Source: Flectobacillus sp. BAB-3569 | GTDB taxonomy: Bacteria > Bacteroidota > Bacteroidia > Cytophagales > Spirosomataceae | Assembly (NCBI RefSeq): GCF_002270355.1 | Contig: NZ_NJFZ01000019.1 | Span: 62,049 to 126,048 of the forward strand | Direction of reading: 5' to 3' | Length of the DNA: 64,000 bases | Shown: piece by piece, positions 1 to 10,312 of the stretch | Layout: the number at the start of each line of letters is the position of its first letter | How positions within the stretch are numbered: the stretch's first letter is position 1 | Translations under genes and position numbers: made by a program | The notes under the pieces: generated by a model | Told to the model about the DNA's origin: nothing | Seen by the model: the letters and a program-made list of their open reading frames with translations, nothing else | The model's database searches: none

Positions 1-645
1 ATTTATTTAGCTAAAGAACTAGTTTTTCTGAATATAATAACTCAAAAAGTAGGAACTTTAGATGATATTTATATCTCAAAATATGGCTCGAAAGCACCAC
101 ATTTATTTCAAAAATTAAGCTTTAGTCATGAAATAGCCTACGAAACCCTAGAAAAGAACGAAAGGTATCAATTATATATCATAAACGATAAAAAAGATAC
201 TATTTCACATACTTTTCAAGCTACCCACAATATTTATCAAATCCTTAGCGACACACTTTCAAAATCTATAAATCATCCTAATCAAAATTACCATAAATCT
301 ATTTTATACTTTGAAGCAAGTGATTTTCATCTCAAACCAGAGTCATATGATCATTTGAGAGAGGCCATCAAGAGAGCAAAATACCAAAAAGAATTATTAA
401 TTGATATTTATGCTTACACTGATAATTTAGGCGAGTTTTATGCAAATCTGTACCTTTCTGAAATCAGGGCGATGTACATAAAAAATACGTTATCCGCCGA
501 GGGAATATCAGATAAACGAATTAGATGTATACCTATGGGAAGCAAAAACCCTATCTCCAAGAATAAGGATGAAGCGTCTAGAAGTCAAAATAGGAGAGTA
601 GAAATAATATTATACAATCCTACAATATCAAAAAATAGCAAATAG
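1..645 (+). CDS. OmpA-family protein, C-terminal part (5' truncated by window edge)
   Basis: The reading frame is open from base 1 to the stop at 643-645, giving 214 residues with no start inside the window. The last 110 or so residues form an OmpA-like peptidoglycan-binding domain: a SILYFEASDFHLKPES strand that opens such domains, then YTDN, an LSEIRA helix, the VPMGSKNP-like turn (here IPMGSKNPISKN) and the terminal NRRVEI motif. The family anchors outer-membrane or periplasmic proteins to peptidoglycan. The upstream 100 residues match nothing I recognise. It ends 170 bp before an unrelated hydrolase and shows no link to the glycan genes that follow. Confidence 0.8.
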   Translation: MYLAKELVFLNIITQKVGTLDDIYISKYGSKAPHLFQKLSFSHEIAYETLEKNERYQLYIINDKKDTISHTFQATHNIYQILSDTLSKSINHPNQNYHKSILYFEASDFHLKPESYDHLREAIKRAKYQKELLIDIYAYTDNLGEFYANLYLSEIRAMYIKNTLSAEGISDKRIRCIPMGSKNPISKNKDEASRSQNRRVEIILYNPTISKNSK

Positions 646-815
646 AATATTCTATCATCATAACAACAGAATCCCTTAAAGATTTCGTCCAACCTCCCAA
701 AACTCCGTAACCCATCATCATCCACCCATCTCGCCAGTCATCATTTTCTTTGTTATTGCTGGACAAAAATCAAACAATTTTCCTGCCTCAATCATTTATT
801 AATCCCTCTTTAAAA

Positions 816-2297
816 ATGAAAAAATTCCTTTTTTACCTCCTTATTCTTATAAGTAATGCCTCCATCGCACAAGTCAGCAGAGATACTGAACTTTACCAAA
901 GCATTATGAAAAAAGACAGTCTATTGTTTAATGTAGGCTTTAATACTTGCGATATTTCACAATTTGAGCGTTTGTTGAGTGACAAATTTGAGTTTTTCCA
1001 TGATGTCGACAGTATTTCGTATAAGCCTCAATTTTTACAAAATATCAAAAAAGGATTATGTAAAACTCCCGATACCTATCAATCTCGTCGAGCATTGGTA
1101 GAAGAAAGCACTGAGGTTTACCCATTGTACAAAAACAAAGTTTTGTATGGTGCTATCCAGCATGGCGTGCATAAATTTTATGAAAAAATAGCAGGAAAAG
1201 CAGAGCGCTTTGCCAGTACTGCCAAGTTTACGCATGTTTGGCTACTCGAAAATGGAGAATGGAAACTAGCTCGTGGACTCAGTTTTGACCATCAGCAAAA
1301 GGATATTCCTTTTCAAGCAGCCTCTACTTTTGACAATATTCCTGATATAGAAAAATGGTTACAAGAAAACAACGTTCCCACGCTGGGAATCGGCGTGATA
1401 AATGCTGGCAAAATTCAAGATATTAAGGTTTATGGAACACTGAAAAAAGGAGTTACAGCTCCCTACAATACTATTTTCAATGTTGCCTCTTTGACTAAAC
1501 CTGTCACAGCCATGGTCACGCTCAAACTCGTAAGCCAAGGAAAATGGAATTTGGACGAACCCATTTATAAATACTGGACAGACCCCGATGTTGCCAAAGA
1601 CCCAAATAGCAAAATTTTGACCACAAGACATTTACTGAGTCATCAAAGCGGATTTAAAAATTGGCGTTTTATTAATCCTGACAACAAACTTCATTTTGAT
1701 TTTAAGCCTGGAACCAAATATCATTATTCGGGTGAAGGATTTGAGTACTTGAAAAAAGCCCTAGAACATAAATTCCACAAAAGTCTGGAGCAATTGGCAC
1801 AAGAGCTTATTTTTACGCCTTTGCAAATGAACCAAACACAATTGGTTTGGAATAACAAAATTGATATTTCAAGATATGCAATCGGCTACAACAAAGAAGG
1901 CGAAGCTTATCCCATTGAAAAAAATACTAAAGCCAGTGCTGCCGATAACTTGCTTACGACGATTGAAGACTACAGCAAATTTATGCTAAGTATTATGAAA
2001 GGAGAAGGACTTAGTAAGGAGGTTTTTGAGGATATGATCAAAACTCAAGTAGTCACCAAAAAAGGAAAACATTTTGGTTTGGGCATGGAAATCTATGAAC
2101 TCGATAAAGGAGAATACGCCATTTCGCACGGAGGAGCCGACAAAGGTTGTCAGACGATTATGTTTATTCTTCCTAAAACCCAACAAGGTCTAGTCATTTT
2201 TACGAATGTAGATGATGGCTATAAAGTTTATGAGAAAATTCTTTTCCACTATTTGGGAGAAAAAGGTAGAAAAATCTTCGAGATAGAAACGAAATAA
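816..2297 (+). CDS. Serine beta-lactamase-fold hydrolase with N-terminal NTF2/DUF4440-like domain
   Basis: I place the start at the ATG at 816 because MKKFLFYLLILISNASIAQ is a clean signal peptide; the frame is open further upstream only from a TTG at 750. Residues about 25-160 look like an NTF2/DUF4440-like alpha+beta domain (FERLLSDKFEFFHD, then WLLENGEWKLARGLSFDH). Residues about 170-490 are a class C beta-lactamase/PBP-like domain with the catalytic SLTK (Ser225, Lys228), a YSG triad near 304 in the Y-x-N position, and the late HGG motif in ISHGGADKG. Members are esterases, D-aminopeptidases or penicillin-binding-like hydrolases and are rarely resistance enzymes. The substrate is unknown. 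The gene stands alone, followed at once by an inverted repeat. Confidence 0.85.
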   Translation: MKKFLFYLLILISNASIAQVSRDTELYQSIMKKDSLLFNVGFNTCDISQFERLLSDKFEFFHDVDSISYKPQFLQNIKKGLCKTPDTYQSRRALVEESTEVYPLYKNKVLYGAIQHGVHKFYEKIAGKAERFASTAKFTHVWLLENGEWKLARGLSFDHQQKDIPFQAASTFDNIPDIEKWLQENNVPTLGIGVINAGKIQDIKVYGTLKKGVTAPYNTIFNVASLTKPVTAMVTLKLVSQGKWNLDEPIYKYWTDPDVAKDPNSKILTTRHLLSHQSGFKNWRFINPDNKLHFDFKPGTKYHYSGEGFEYLKKALEHKFHKSLEQLAQELIFTPLQMNQTQLVWNNKIDISRYAIGYNKEGEAYPIEKNTKASAADNLLTTIEDYSKFMLSIMKGEGLSKEVFEDMIKTQVVTKKGKHFGLGMEIYELDKGEYAISHGGADKGCQTIMFILPKTQQGLVIFTNVDDGYKVYEKILFHYLGEKGRKIFEIETK

Positions 2298-2305
2298 GCC
2301 TTCCC

Positions 2306-2339
2306 CTCGTAGAGATACTAAAACAGGTGTCTCTACGAG
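2306..2339. terminator. Inverted repeat after the hydrolase, likely terminator / REP-type palindrome
   Basis: CTCGTAGAGATA and TGTCTCTACGAG form a 12-bp stem with one G-T wobble and a 10-nt loop, starting 8 bp after the stop codon. There is no long T run, so it may be a repeat-type palindrome used as a 3' end. The TCTCTACG core recurs in palindromes at 41326 and 47466. Confidence 0.55.
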
Positions 2340-2595
2340 AATAAAATCATATTTTTCTGTAAAAAGCAGGAATATCCCACCTATAGCCCCAAAGCTAAAA
2401 GCCCCCAAAACAACACCTAAGCGCTTTTGTACAAAGTTGACCAAACATTTCAAATAAGTAAATAAAAGCACCTATATCTACGGCAAAATTGTATAATACA
2501 TTGAGAAAATGATACAAATAAGACCCTACACTGTAGGCTATCTTTGTGATTCAATCGTTCTCATTTTTTCAATTACCTCAGCGTACTAATTGCCA

Positions 2596-5121
2596 ATGAA
2601 AAATAGCACTGGTAAGATATTTTTGCTCCTTTGTTGTACTTTTTTTGTACTTTGTTCAAATTGTTTTGGACAAATATCCGAAGTATGGGTGTCTCCCACG
2701 GGTTCGGACAGTAACATTGGTACCAAAGAACAGCCCCTTGCTAGCCCTTCAATGGCACTCAGAAAGGTACGAGAACTGAGAAGGTTGCATCAAACCGACC
2801 CTTCAAAATCTGTACATATTTATCTTAGCTCAGGTAAATACTTTTTGGAAGAACCTATCCATATTAGACCCGAAGATTCAGGTATATCTAATAACCCCAC
2901 CATCCTCGAAGCAGCACCACAAGCACAAGTTTCTATTAGCGGTGGCAAAGCCATTGTTAACTGGAAATTATTAAAAGAGACTCTCGCTTTTTTACCACAA
3001 AAAGCGAAAGGAAAAGTTTGGGTAGCCGATTTACCTGAGGGTATTTCATCGGGAATTCGCCAATTGTGGGTCAATGGAAAAAAGGCGACTCGTGCCAAAA
3101 ATACAACTGGCATTGAGATGCACCGTATCCTTTCTTGGAATAAAAAAGAACAAACTTGTTGGATTCCTGCACCCAAAGAAGCGCATTTGGAACAAGCCAA
3201 AGGATTGGAATTCTTTATCCATCAGTGGTGGGAAGTTGCACAATTGAGGGTAAAAAGGATAGAAGTGCAAGGGGACAGTGCAAAACTTACTTTCTTTCAA
3301 CCCGAAAGCCGTATTCAATCAGAACACCCTTGGCCAGCGCCTTGGATTTCGAAAGAGACAGGCAATTCTGCTTTTTATTTATGCAATGCTTTACAGTTTT
3401 TGGATGAAGCTGGCGAGTATTATTGTGATCCTGTTGCGCAGAAAATCTACTATTTCCCATTCTCAAACGAGAATATGAATCAAGCTGAAGTAATTGCTTC
3501 TCATTTGGAGACATTGGTGCGCATAGAAGGAACACCAGAAAAACCTGTACAACATTTTCATATTCAAAATATTAACTTCGAGCATACTGCCTACTGGCGA
3601 CCAGCTACGCACGGACACGTGGCGCACCAAACGGGTATGCCTATGACTGATGCTTACAAATTAAAAATTGCAGGAACGCCAGAAAAACAAACGCTCGAAA
3701 ATCAAGCTTGGATTATTCGCCCGACGGCAGCGGTTAGTATCAACCATAGCCAAAATATTCATATTCAAAACTGTCAATTTACCCATACTGCCTCTACAGG
3801 CTTGGATTTGTACAAAGGAGTTAGCCAAAGTTCAGTGACTGGTAATGTGTTCAAAGACATTGGTGGCAATGGTATTTTGGTGGGCAATTTTTCTGATGAA
3901 GCTACCGAAATACATTTACCTTATAATCCTACAGACCTACGAGAAGTTAGTCATCATATCCAAATTTCGAATAACCTTATTACCGATGCGACCAACGAAG
4001 ATTGGGGAAGCGTTGGAATAGGTGTGGGCTTTGCGCATGGTATCCAAATTACACATAATGACATTTCAAATGTACATTACTCTGGTATCAGCGTAGGTTG
4101 GGGCTGGACACGTCATATAACTGTTTTGAAAAACAATCTTGTAAAGGCTAATAAAATTCGCCTTTACGGCAAAAATATGTATGATGTCGCTGGTATCTAT
4201 ACGCTTTCGGCACAACCCAATACGCAAATCATTGAAAATGTCATTGATAGCATTTATCGTGCGCCGTATGCACATATTCCTAGTCACTGGTTTTACCTCT
4301 ATACCGACGAAGGCTCTTCGTTTATGACTATTCGTGATAACTGGACGGCTTCGACCAAATACTTACAAAATGCGAATGGGCCAGCTAATACATGGGAAAA
4401 CAACGGTCCTATCGTAGCTGATAGCATTTATCAAAAAGCTGGTTTAGCGCCACAATTCCAATCTCTTTTACGTTTCGCCAATCCGTATGACGCTCGTTAC
4501 GCCATCAATATTGAAAAACCAGTAATAGTCGAATTGGTCACAGCCCAAGGAAATGTGCTTGATAAAGAAAAACTAAAAATCATTTTAGAAAAAAGCAAAA
4601 TCAGTACTTCGTCCGTCTATCAGTGGCAAAATCATACGGCCATTTTTGATAAAGTGCAAGATGTGTATTTACTCCAAGACCGTCTTAAAAATGCTTTTCC
4701 TGACGTAAAAATTAAAACATATCATGATTTATTCTATGAGTTTAATCGTGAAAAATGTGGCGAAAAGAAAAAGGAAGGTACCTGGAAACATATTCTACTT
4801 ACTGCCAATTTGGTTGCTGATTCCAACAAACAAAAAGCGTATTTAGACGCTCACGCTACTCAATTTGAAAAGTGGCCTGAAGTGTCAAAAGGCTTTTGCA
4901 AGGCTGATTTTCAACAACTTTTATTATTCAAAAATGGTCGCCAGCTCATGCTTGTCATTAGCATTCCTGCTGAAGCTGATTTTGAAAAACTCAATCCACG
5001 CACTACCCTCGACAATCCAAGGGTAAATGATTGGAATAAAGCCATGAAAGATTATCAAGAAGGTTTGGAAGATGCACCCAAAGGCGATACTTGGGAGTTT
5101 TTGAAACCTCTCGAATTTTAA
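2596..5121 (+). CDS. Right-handed beta-helix glycosidase (GH141-like) fused to a RhaM/DUF718 mutarotase domain
   Basis: Start ATG at 2596 gives 841 residues; the frame also opens at a TTG at 2590. Residues 1-25 are a signal peptide ending near CFGQ. The body opens with VWVSPTGSDSNIGTKEQPLASP, the usual start of secreted parallel beta-helix enzymes, and continues with helix coils (NISNVHYSGISVGWGW, IIENVIDSIYRAPYAH). Length and style resemble GH141, the family of RG-II alpha-L-fucosidases and some xylanases, but I cannot confirm the family by eye. The last 110 residues are a rhamnose-mutarotase-type dabb domain: ANLV, YLDAH with the catalytic-type His, WPEV, RQLMLVISI, and a WEFLKPLEF end. Such domains interconvert anomers of L-rhamnose or L-fucose. 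A hydrolase carrying its own mutarotase would release a 6-deoxysugar and speed its anomer exchange. First gene of the long plus-strand run, 35 bp before the dehydrogenase. Confidence 0.7.
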   Translation: MKNSTGKIFLLLCCTFFVLCSNCFGQISEVWVSPTGSDSNIGTKEQPLASPSMALRKVRELRRLHQTDPSKSVHIYLSSGKYFLEEPIHIRPEDSGISNNPTILEAAPQAQVSISGGKAIVNWKLLKETLAFLPQKAKGKVWVADLPEGISSGIRQLWVNGKKATRAKNTTGIEMHRILSWNKKEQTCWIPAPKEAHLEQAKGLEFFIHQWWEVAQLRVKRIEVQGDSAKLTFFQPESRIQSEHPWPAPWISKETGNSAFYLCNALQFLDEAGEYYCDPVAQKIYYFPFSNENMNQAEVIASHLETLVRIEGTPEKPVQHFHIQNINFEHTAYWRPATHGHVAHQTGMPMTDAYKLKIAGTPEKQTLENQAWIIRPTAAVSINHSQNIHIQNCQFTHTASTGLDLYKGVSQSSVTGNVFKDIGGNGILVGNFSDEATEIHLPYNPTDLREVSHHIQISNNLITDATNEDWGSVGIGVGFAHGIQITHNDISNVHYSGISVGWGWTRHITVLKNNLVKANKIRLYGKNMYDVAGIYTLSAQPNTQIIENVIDSIYRAPYAHIPSHWFYLYTDEGSSFMTIRDNWTASTKYLQNANGPANTWENNGPIVADSIYQKAGLAPQFQSLLRFANPYDARYAINIEKPVIVELVTAQGNVLDKEKLKIILEKSKISTSSVYQWQNHTAIFDKVQDVYLLQDRLKNAFPDVKIKTYHDLFYEFNREKCGEKKKEGTWKHILLTANLVADSNKQKAYLDAHATQFEKWPEVSKGFCKADFQQLLLFKNGRQLMLVISIPAEADFEKLNPRTTLDNPRVNDWNKAMKDYQEGLEDAPKGDTWEFLKPLEF

Positions 5122-5156
5122 GAAATAAAGTCATTTAACAATATTTAGTCAAAACC

Positions 5157-6218
5157 ATGTTAAGAATCGGCATTTTAGGACTGGGAGAAGGACGAAGCAC
5201 TATGTCTGCTGCGCTTGCGAGTTCAAAGTTAGAATTAGTAAAAATATGTGATTTACGCTTAGAGCTTTGCCAGCAACGTGCCAAAGAGTTTGATTTTCAG
5301 TCTTATACGACCAATTTTCAAGAATTACTCGACGACGAAAGTATCGATATTATTGCCATTTATACCCCTGACAAATGGCATGCTACGCACGTAAAGCAAG
5401 CACTCTTACACGGCAAGCATGTAGTATGTACAAAGCCATTTATCGACAATTTGGCTGATGCTAAAGAGCTCATCGACTTATCTGAGAAAACAGGAAAAAA
5501 GGTATTTGTTGGTCAAAGTTCACGCTTTTTTGAACCGATGAAAAAGCAAAGAGCAGACTATGAAAAAGGTCTTATCGGTGACCTTATTACCATCGAAGGC
5601 TATTATCATGCTGATCACCGTTGGTTTTTGGAAAAAGGCTGGTCTCTTGAATCAGCATTCAAATGGTTATATGGTGGATTGAGTCACCCTGTGGACTTTA
5701 TTCGTTGGTATTTGCCCAATATCGAAGAGGTGATGGGTTATGGTATGTTGAGTGCTAATGGCTTGAAAGGCGGACTCAAAAACCCTGATACTATGCACTT
5801 TATTTTTAAAGCTACCGACGGACGTATTGCTCGGGTTAGTGGCTGTTATACAGGCCCCGTACAACCAGTAGTGCGCGATAGCGAAATGAGTTGTATTCTG
5901 CGTGGAACAGAAGGCTGTAGTCAAGCTGATTACATGGATTTGAGATACGCTGTGACGACCAATACAGGCGAGGAAATCGTACAGACTTGGGAACATAAAC
6001 TAAAGCATTATTTCAGATTTGAAGGCAAAAGTCATCACGCTGGCGAATACCAAAACTACCTTGAATACTTTGTTGATTGCCTGGAAAGCGGACAAACAGC
6101 CTATCCAGATGTGAGAGAAGGAATCGGAACTGTAGCGCTATTACAAGCAATGGATCGTTCATTATCGACTGGTCAGCCCGTAAAGGTTGCTGATCTTTTG
6201 GCAGAATTTAGCTTGTAA
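5157..6218 (+). CDS. Gfo/Idh/MocA-family NAD(P)-dependent oxidoreductase
   Basis: 353 residues. The N-terminus is a Rossmann fold (MLRIGILGLGEG), followed by IIAIYTPDKWHATHVKQALLHGK and the catalytic-lysine segment CTKPF (normally EKP). The C-terminal half carries the family's open beta-sheet with GGLSHPVDFIRWY near residues 178-190, where the HxxD pair is typical of catalysis. No signal peptide, so cytoplasmic. The family oxidises sugars, inositols and sugar acids, and includes D-apiose dehydrogenase and glucose/fucose-type dehydrogenases. The actual substrate cannot be read from sequence. It follows the beta-helix/mutarotase gene by 35 bp, which suggests it oxidises the sugar that protein releases. 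Confidence 0.85.
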   Translation: MLRIGILGLGEGRSTMSAALASSKLELVKICDLRLELCQQRAKEFDFQSYTTNFQELLDDESIDIIAIYTPDKWHATHVKQALLHGKHVVCTKPFIDNLADAKELIDLSEKTGKKVFVGQSSRFFEPMKKQRADYEKGLIGDLITIEGYYHADHRWFLEKGWSLESAFKWLYGGLSHPVDFIRWYLPNIEEVMGYGMLSANGLKGGLKNPDTMHFIFKATDGRIARVSGCYTGPVQPVVRDSEMSCILRGTEGCSQADYMDLRYAVTTNTGEEIVQTWEHKLKHYFRFEGKSHHAGEYQNYLEYFVDCLESGQTAYPDVREGIGTVALLQAMDRSLSTGQPVKVADLLAEFSL

Positions 6219-6328
6219 GCAACAGGGTTGAATTGTAAATATAAGTCTTTAATTATCAAAAATTTACATTCTCAATTCACAACTCACAATTCTGCATTAT
6301 TACCTCTGTTTGAAAAAATAGTAAAACC

Positions 6329-9072
6329 ATGAAACACTATTTCTTACTACTGACTTTATTGGGATTGCTTTTTTCTAGCTTTAGAAAAGATGAAAAAGCG
6401 ATTACTGTTGAAAAAGTCCGTTGTGAATTTTTACAAAATCCTGAAGGTATCGACGTAGTACAACCACGTTTGAGTTGGCAAATCAATACCAACCAAAGAG
6501 CAGTCAATCAGACAGCTTATCAAATCTTGGTGGCTTCTAGTCAAGAGTTATTGGCGCAAAACCAAGGTGATTTATGGGATTCTGGAAAAATCAATTCAGA
6601 CGAAACGATTCAGGTACGCTATGCAGGAAAAGCCCTCAAAAGTCGTAGTAAGTGTTTTTGGAAGGTAAAGGTTTGGACCAATAAAGGAGAGTCAAATTGG
6701 TCTGAAACAGCATCTTTTAGTATTGGTTTGCTCAATTATGTAGATTGGAAAGGGCGCTGGATTGGCTTAGACCGCTCATTCGCATGGGATAACGAAGGGC
6801 AGTTTTCACGCTTGTCGGCTCGCTATTTCAGAAAAGATTTTACGGTAAAGAAAAAACTTAAAAGTGCTACTGCCTATATCATCGGCTTGGGACTGTATGA
6901 GTTATATCTCAATGGCCAAAAAGTTGGTAATCAGGTATTAGCGCCTGTTCCGACGGATTACAACAAAGGTGTCAAATACAATACTTTTGATGTAACAAAT
7001 TTGTTGCAACAAGGTGCCAATGCAGTGGGGTCAATTTTGGGAAATGGTCGTTATTACACGATGCGCCAAGATTACAAACCTTATAAAATCAAAACATTTG
7101 GTTATCCTAAAATGCTTTTCAATCTCGACTTGGTTTATGAAGATGGCAGTCGCGAAACTATCGTAAGCGATGATACGTGGAAAGTAACTGCCGATGGACC
7201 TATTCGATGCAATAATGAATATGACGGAGAAGAATACGATGCTACCAAAGAGTTAGGCAAATGGAGCCAATCTGGCTATGTAGATACTTCATGGCTCAAG
7301 GCGCAATTGGTACAAGAACCAGGCGGCGACTACGAAGCACAAATGACTGCAAACATGAAGGTTATGCAGACCATCAAACCAATTGCTCTTAAAAAACTCA
7401 ATGCTCAAACCTATATTTTGGATGTGGGTCAAAACATGGCAGGCTGGTTACGCCTAAGTGTTCAGGGAAAAAAAGGCCAAAAAGTTACCCTTCGTTTTGC
7501 CGAAAGTCTGCAAGCAGATGGAAGTTTATATGTACGTAACCTTCGTGATGCCAAAGTTACAGATATATACACACTCAAAGGAGAAGGTACAGAAACATGG
7601 GAGCCTCGTTTTGTCTATCATGGCTTTCGATATGTTGAGATTACAGGTTTTCCAACAGAACCCAAGCTTGAGCAATTTGAAGGAAGAGTGGTATACGATG
7701 AGATGAGTGATGCGGGTAAATTCCAAAGTTCGAATACTACGCTCAATCAAATCTTCACCAATGCTTATTGGGGAATTCGTAGCAATTACAAAGGTATGCC
7801 TGTGGATTGTCCACAACGCAACGAGCGCCAGCCATGGCTGGGAGACCGTACTACAGGAGCTTATGGCGAAAGCTATTTGTTTGATAATCATACCCTTTAT
7901 GCCAAATGGCTAGATGATATAGAGCAAAGCCAAAAAGCCGATGGAAGTATCCCCGACGTAGCCCCTAGTTTTTGGAGATACTATGGCGACAATGTTACGT
8001 GGCCAGCTACCTATATCACGATTGCAGATATGCTCTACCAGCAATTTGGAGATGCTGAACCTATCAAAAAGCATTACCCATCTATGAAAAAATGGGCAAT
8101 GTATATGGCTGAAAAGTATACCGAAAACGGATTAATCAATAAAGATAAATATGGAGATTGGTGTGTACCACCTGAGTCAAAAGAATTGATTCATGCCAAA
8201 GACGAAAGTAGATTGACTGATGGCAAATTGTTAGCTACAGCGACTTACATTCGTGTGTTGCAACTCATGCAAAAATTTGCTCAAACTACTGATAATCTGA
8301 AAGATGTAGCATCTTTTTCCAAAATGGAATCAGATTATAAGAATGCCTTTAACCAAGCTTTTTTGAAGACCTCAAATTACAGCAATGGAACCGTAACTGC
8401 CAATTTGTTACCCTTGGTTTACGACATAGTTTCAGCGGAAGAAAAAACTAAGGTTACAGAGAATTTAATCCAAACTATTGTACAAAAAACAACAGCCATA
8501 TCAGCACGGGCGTCATTGGTACACAATGGCTCATGCGAGGATTAAGTAATCTCGGAAAAGGTGATTTGGCTTATACGATTGCCACGCAAAAAGATTACCC
8601 AAGTTGGGGTTATATGGTCGAAAATGGCGCCACAACCATTTGGGAATTATGGAATGGCAATACCGCCAATCCCGAAATGAACTCAGCCAATCATGTGATG
8701 TTGTTAGGTGATTTGTTGATTTGGTATTACCAACATTTGGCAGGTATTAAATCCAGAGAAACCGCATACAAATACATTGAGTTAAAATCAGATTTTCCAA
8801 AAGGATTAAATCAAGTACAAGCAAGTTATCAGTCAATACGAGGAACGATTGAATCCCATTGGAAAAAAGAAGGCAATACTTCTACTTGGCAAGTTAGCGT
8901 ACCAGCCAATAGCAAAGCTATTATTTATATTCCTTCCCCTGATTATCAAAATATTATAGAAGGAGGGAAGGCAATTTCTCAATATAGAGAAATCAAAATT
9001 ATGGGATTGAGCCGAGCATATACGATACTAGAAATTGGTTCTGGCTCTTACTCATTCGAATTTAAAATATAG
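6329..9072 (+). CDS. GH78 alpha-L-rhamnosidase (one -1 frameshift at 8484-8489)
   Basis: Joining two frames gives about 914 residues, a normal GH78 length. Order of domains: short signal peptide, Fn3-like Bac_rhamnosid N-terminal region (VEKVRCEFLQNPEGID, QPRLSW), the rhamnose-binding beta domains (YFRKDFTV, IIGLGLYELYLNGQKVG, FNLDLVYEDGS), then the (alpha/alpha)6 barrel with the signature DCPQRNERQPWLGD and the C-terminal ENGATTIWELWN holding the general base Glu. The frame breaks after about residue 718: adding one A to the A6 run at 8484-8489 gives QKNNSHISTGVIGTQW, the expected family sequence. It would cut terminal L-rhamnose from oligosaccharides in the periplasm. 110 bp separate it from the dehydrogenase; the spacer holds an A/T-rich short repeat (6272-6303) similar to one at 12741-12780. 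Confidence 0.88.
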
Positions 9073-9161
9073 GAATAGAGTACAAGGTCTGAGGCTCAGT
9101 TTTATACTTTTCACTTTGTGCCTATGTGCCTTGGTCACTGTTTCAAAGTAAAAAAGCATTT

Positions 9162-10289
9162 ATGAAAAAATTACTTATAGGATTTATCTCATGCACACTG
9201 GCATTGCCCTTCACATCGGAAGCTCAAGTTTGGAAAAAAGGGCTTCTTGTGGATGAATTTGTAGTGGAAAATCCACCTTTCCCAGAAAGTCATGCCTCTA
9301 CAATGGCTGAAACACCTACTGGATTAGTTTCGGCATGGTTTGGTGGTACCAAAGAACGTAATCCAGATGTGTGTATCTGGGTAAGTCGCCAAGAGAATGG
9401 CAAATGGCAAGCACCACAAAATGTTGCTAATGGCATCGTAAACGACACTTTGCGATATGCTTGTTGGAATCCAGTTTTGTACCAAATTCCTAATGGCGAG
9501 CTTTTACTATTTTATAAAATAGGACCTAGTCCTGCCAAATGGAAAGGCTGGTTAAAAACCTCTGCCGATGGTGGAAAAACCTGGTCCGAAGCAAGAGCTT
9601 TACCAGAAGGATATATCGGTCCTGTGAAAAACAAGCCCGTATTACTATCCAACGGCAACTTATTTTGCCCAAGCAGTACCGAAGGTTCATTAGGCTGGCG
9701 CTTGCATTTTGAAGTGACCAAAGACGGTGGCAAAACATGGAGACAAGTAGGACCTATCCAAGGAGATAAAGGCACGCAAGGAATCCAACCAAGCATTTTA
9801 GATCATGGAAAAGGCAAATTGCAAATTTTGGCGCGAAGCAGAAATAGAGCCATTTTGACCTCTTGGTCGTATGATAATGGAGAAACTTGGACTCCTTTAG
9901 AAAAAAGTAATTTACCTAATAACAACTCAGGTACAGATGCCCTAACAGCCTCAAATGGAAAGCATTATTTGATTTATAATCACGTATTACCTCCAGGAGA
10001 TCTAGCAAAAGGGCCAAGAACACCTCTGAATTTATCGGTTTCAAATGATGGCATCAATTGGTCTGCCGCCTTGATTGTCGAAGATTCTCCTATTAGTCAA
10101 TATTCCTATCCATCTATTATTCAAACCAAAGATGGATTATTGCATGTGATTTACACATGGCGCAGACAAAAAATTAAACACGCTGTAATAAACCCTAAAA
10201 AACTCAAAATCGTAAAAATTACTGAGGGCAAGTGGCCTGTTGTAAAAGGTTATACCGCTCCGCAAGGAGGCGAAATTACAAAAGACTAA
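9162..10289 (+). CDS. Asp-box (BNR) sialidase-family protein
   Basis: Start ATG at 9162 gives MKKLLIGFISCTLALPFTSEAQ, a signal peptide; the frame is open from a TTG at 9126 but that would bury the signal. 375 residues. At least four Asp-box motifs lie on a six-bladed propeller: SADGGKTW, TKDGGKTW, SYDNGETW and SNDGINW. An AWFGG segment near residue 48 and WNPVLYQIPNGELLLFYK are typical of the sialidase superfamily members found in Bacteroidota polysaccharide loci. True GH33 enzymes release sialic acid, and some GH33 act on Kdo of plant RG-II. No sialic-acid catabolic genes are nearby, so sialic acid is an unlikely substrate. 23 bp before the Fe-ADH gene, so co-transcribed. Confidence 0.8.
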   Translation: MKKLLIGFISCTLALPFTSEAQVWKKGLLVDEFVVENPPFPESHASTMAETPTGLVSAWFGGTKERNPDVCIWVSRQENGKWQAPQNVANGIVNDTLRYACWNPVLYQIPNGELLLFYKIGPSPAKWKGWLKTSADGGKTWSEARALPEGYIGPVKNKPVLLSNGNLFCPSSTEGSLGWRLHFEVTKDGGKTWRQVGPIQGDKGTQGIQPSILDHGKGKLQILARSRNRAILTSWSYDNGETWTPLEKSNLPNNNSGTDALTASNGKHYLIYNHVLPPGDLAKGPRTPLNLSVSNDGINWSAALIVEDSPISQYSYPSIIQTKDGLLHVIYTWRRQKIKHAVINPKKLKIVKITEGKWPVVKGYTAPQGGEITKD

Positions 10290-10312
10290 TCCTCAGAAAT
10301 ACCTTAATTAAT

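Noticed and set aside
2820-3200. Reverse-strand open frames inside the GH141-like gene and similar ones in other large genes
   Set aside because: They lie wholly within strongly supported genes and show no domain, signal peptide or conserved motif.
6329-9072. GH78 as two separate genes or a decayed pseudogene
   Set aside because: Both halves are intact and in order, and one added A restores the conserved family sequence.
9162-10289. True sialidase feeding a sialic-acid pathway
   Set aside because: No NanE, NanK, NagA or NagB gene is nearby, and the DHDPS/NAL proteins are better explained by sugar-acid breakdown.
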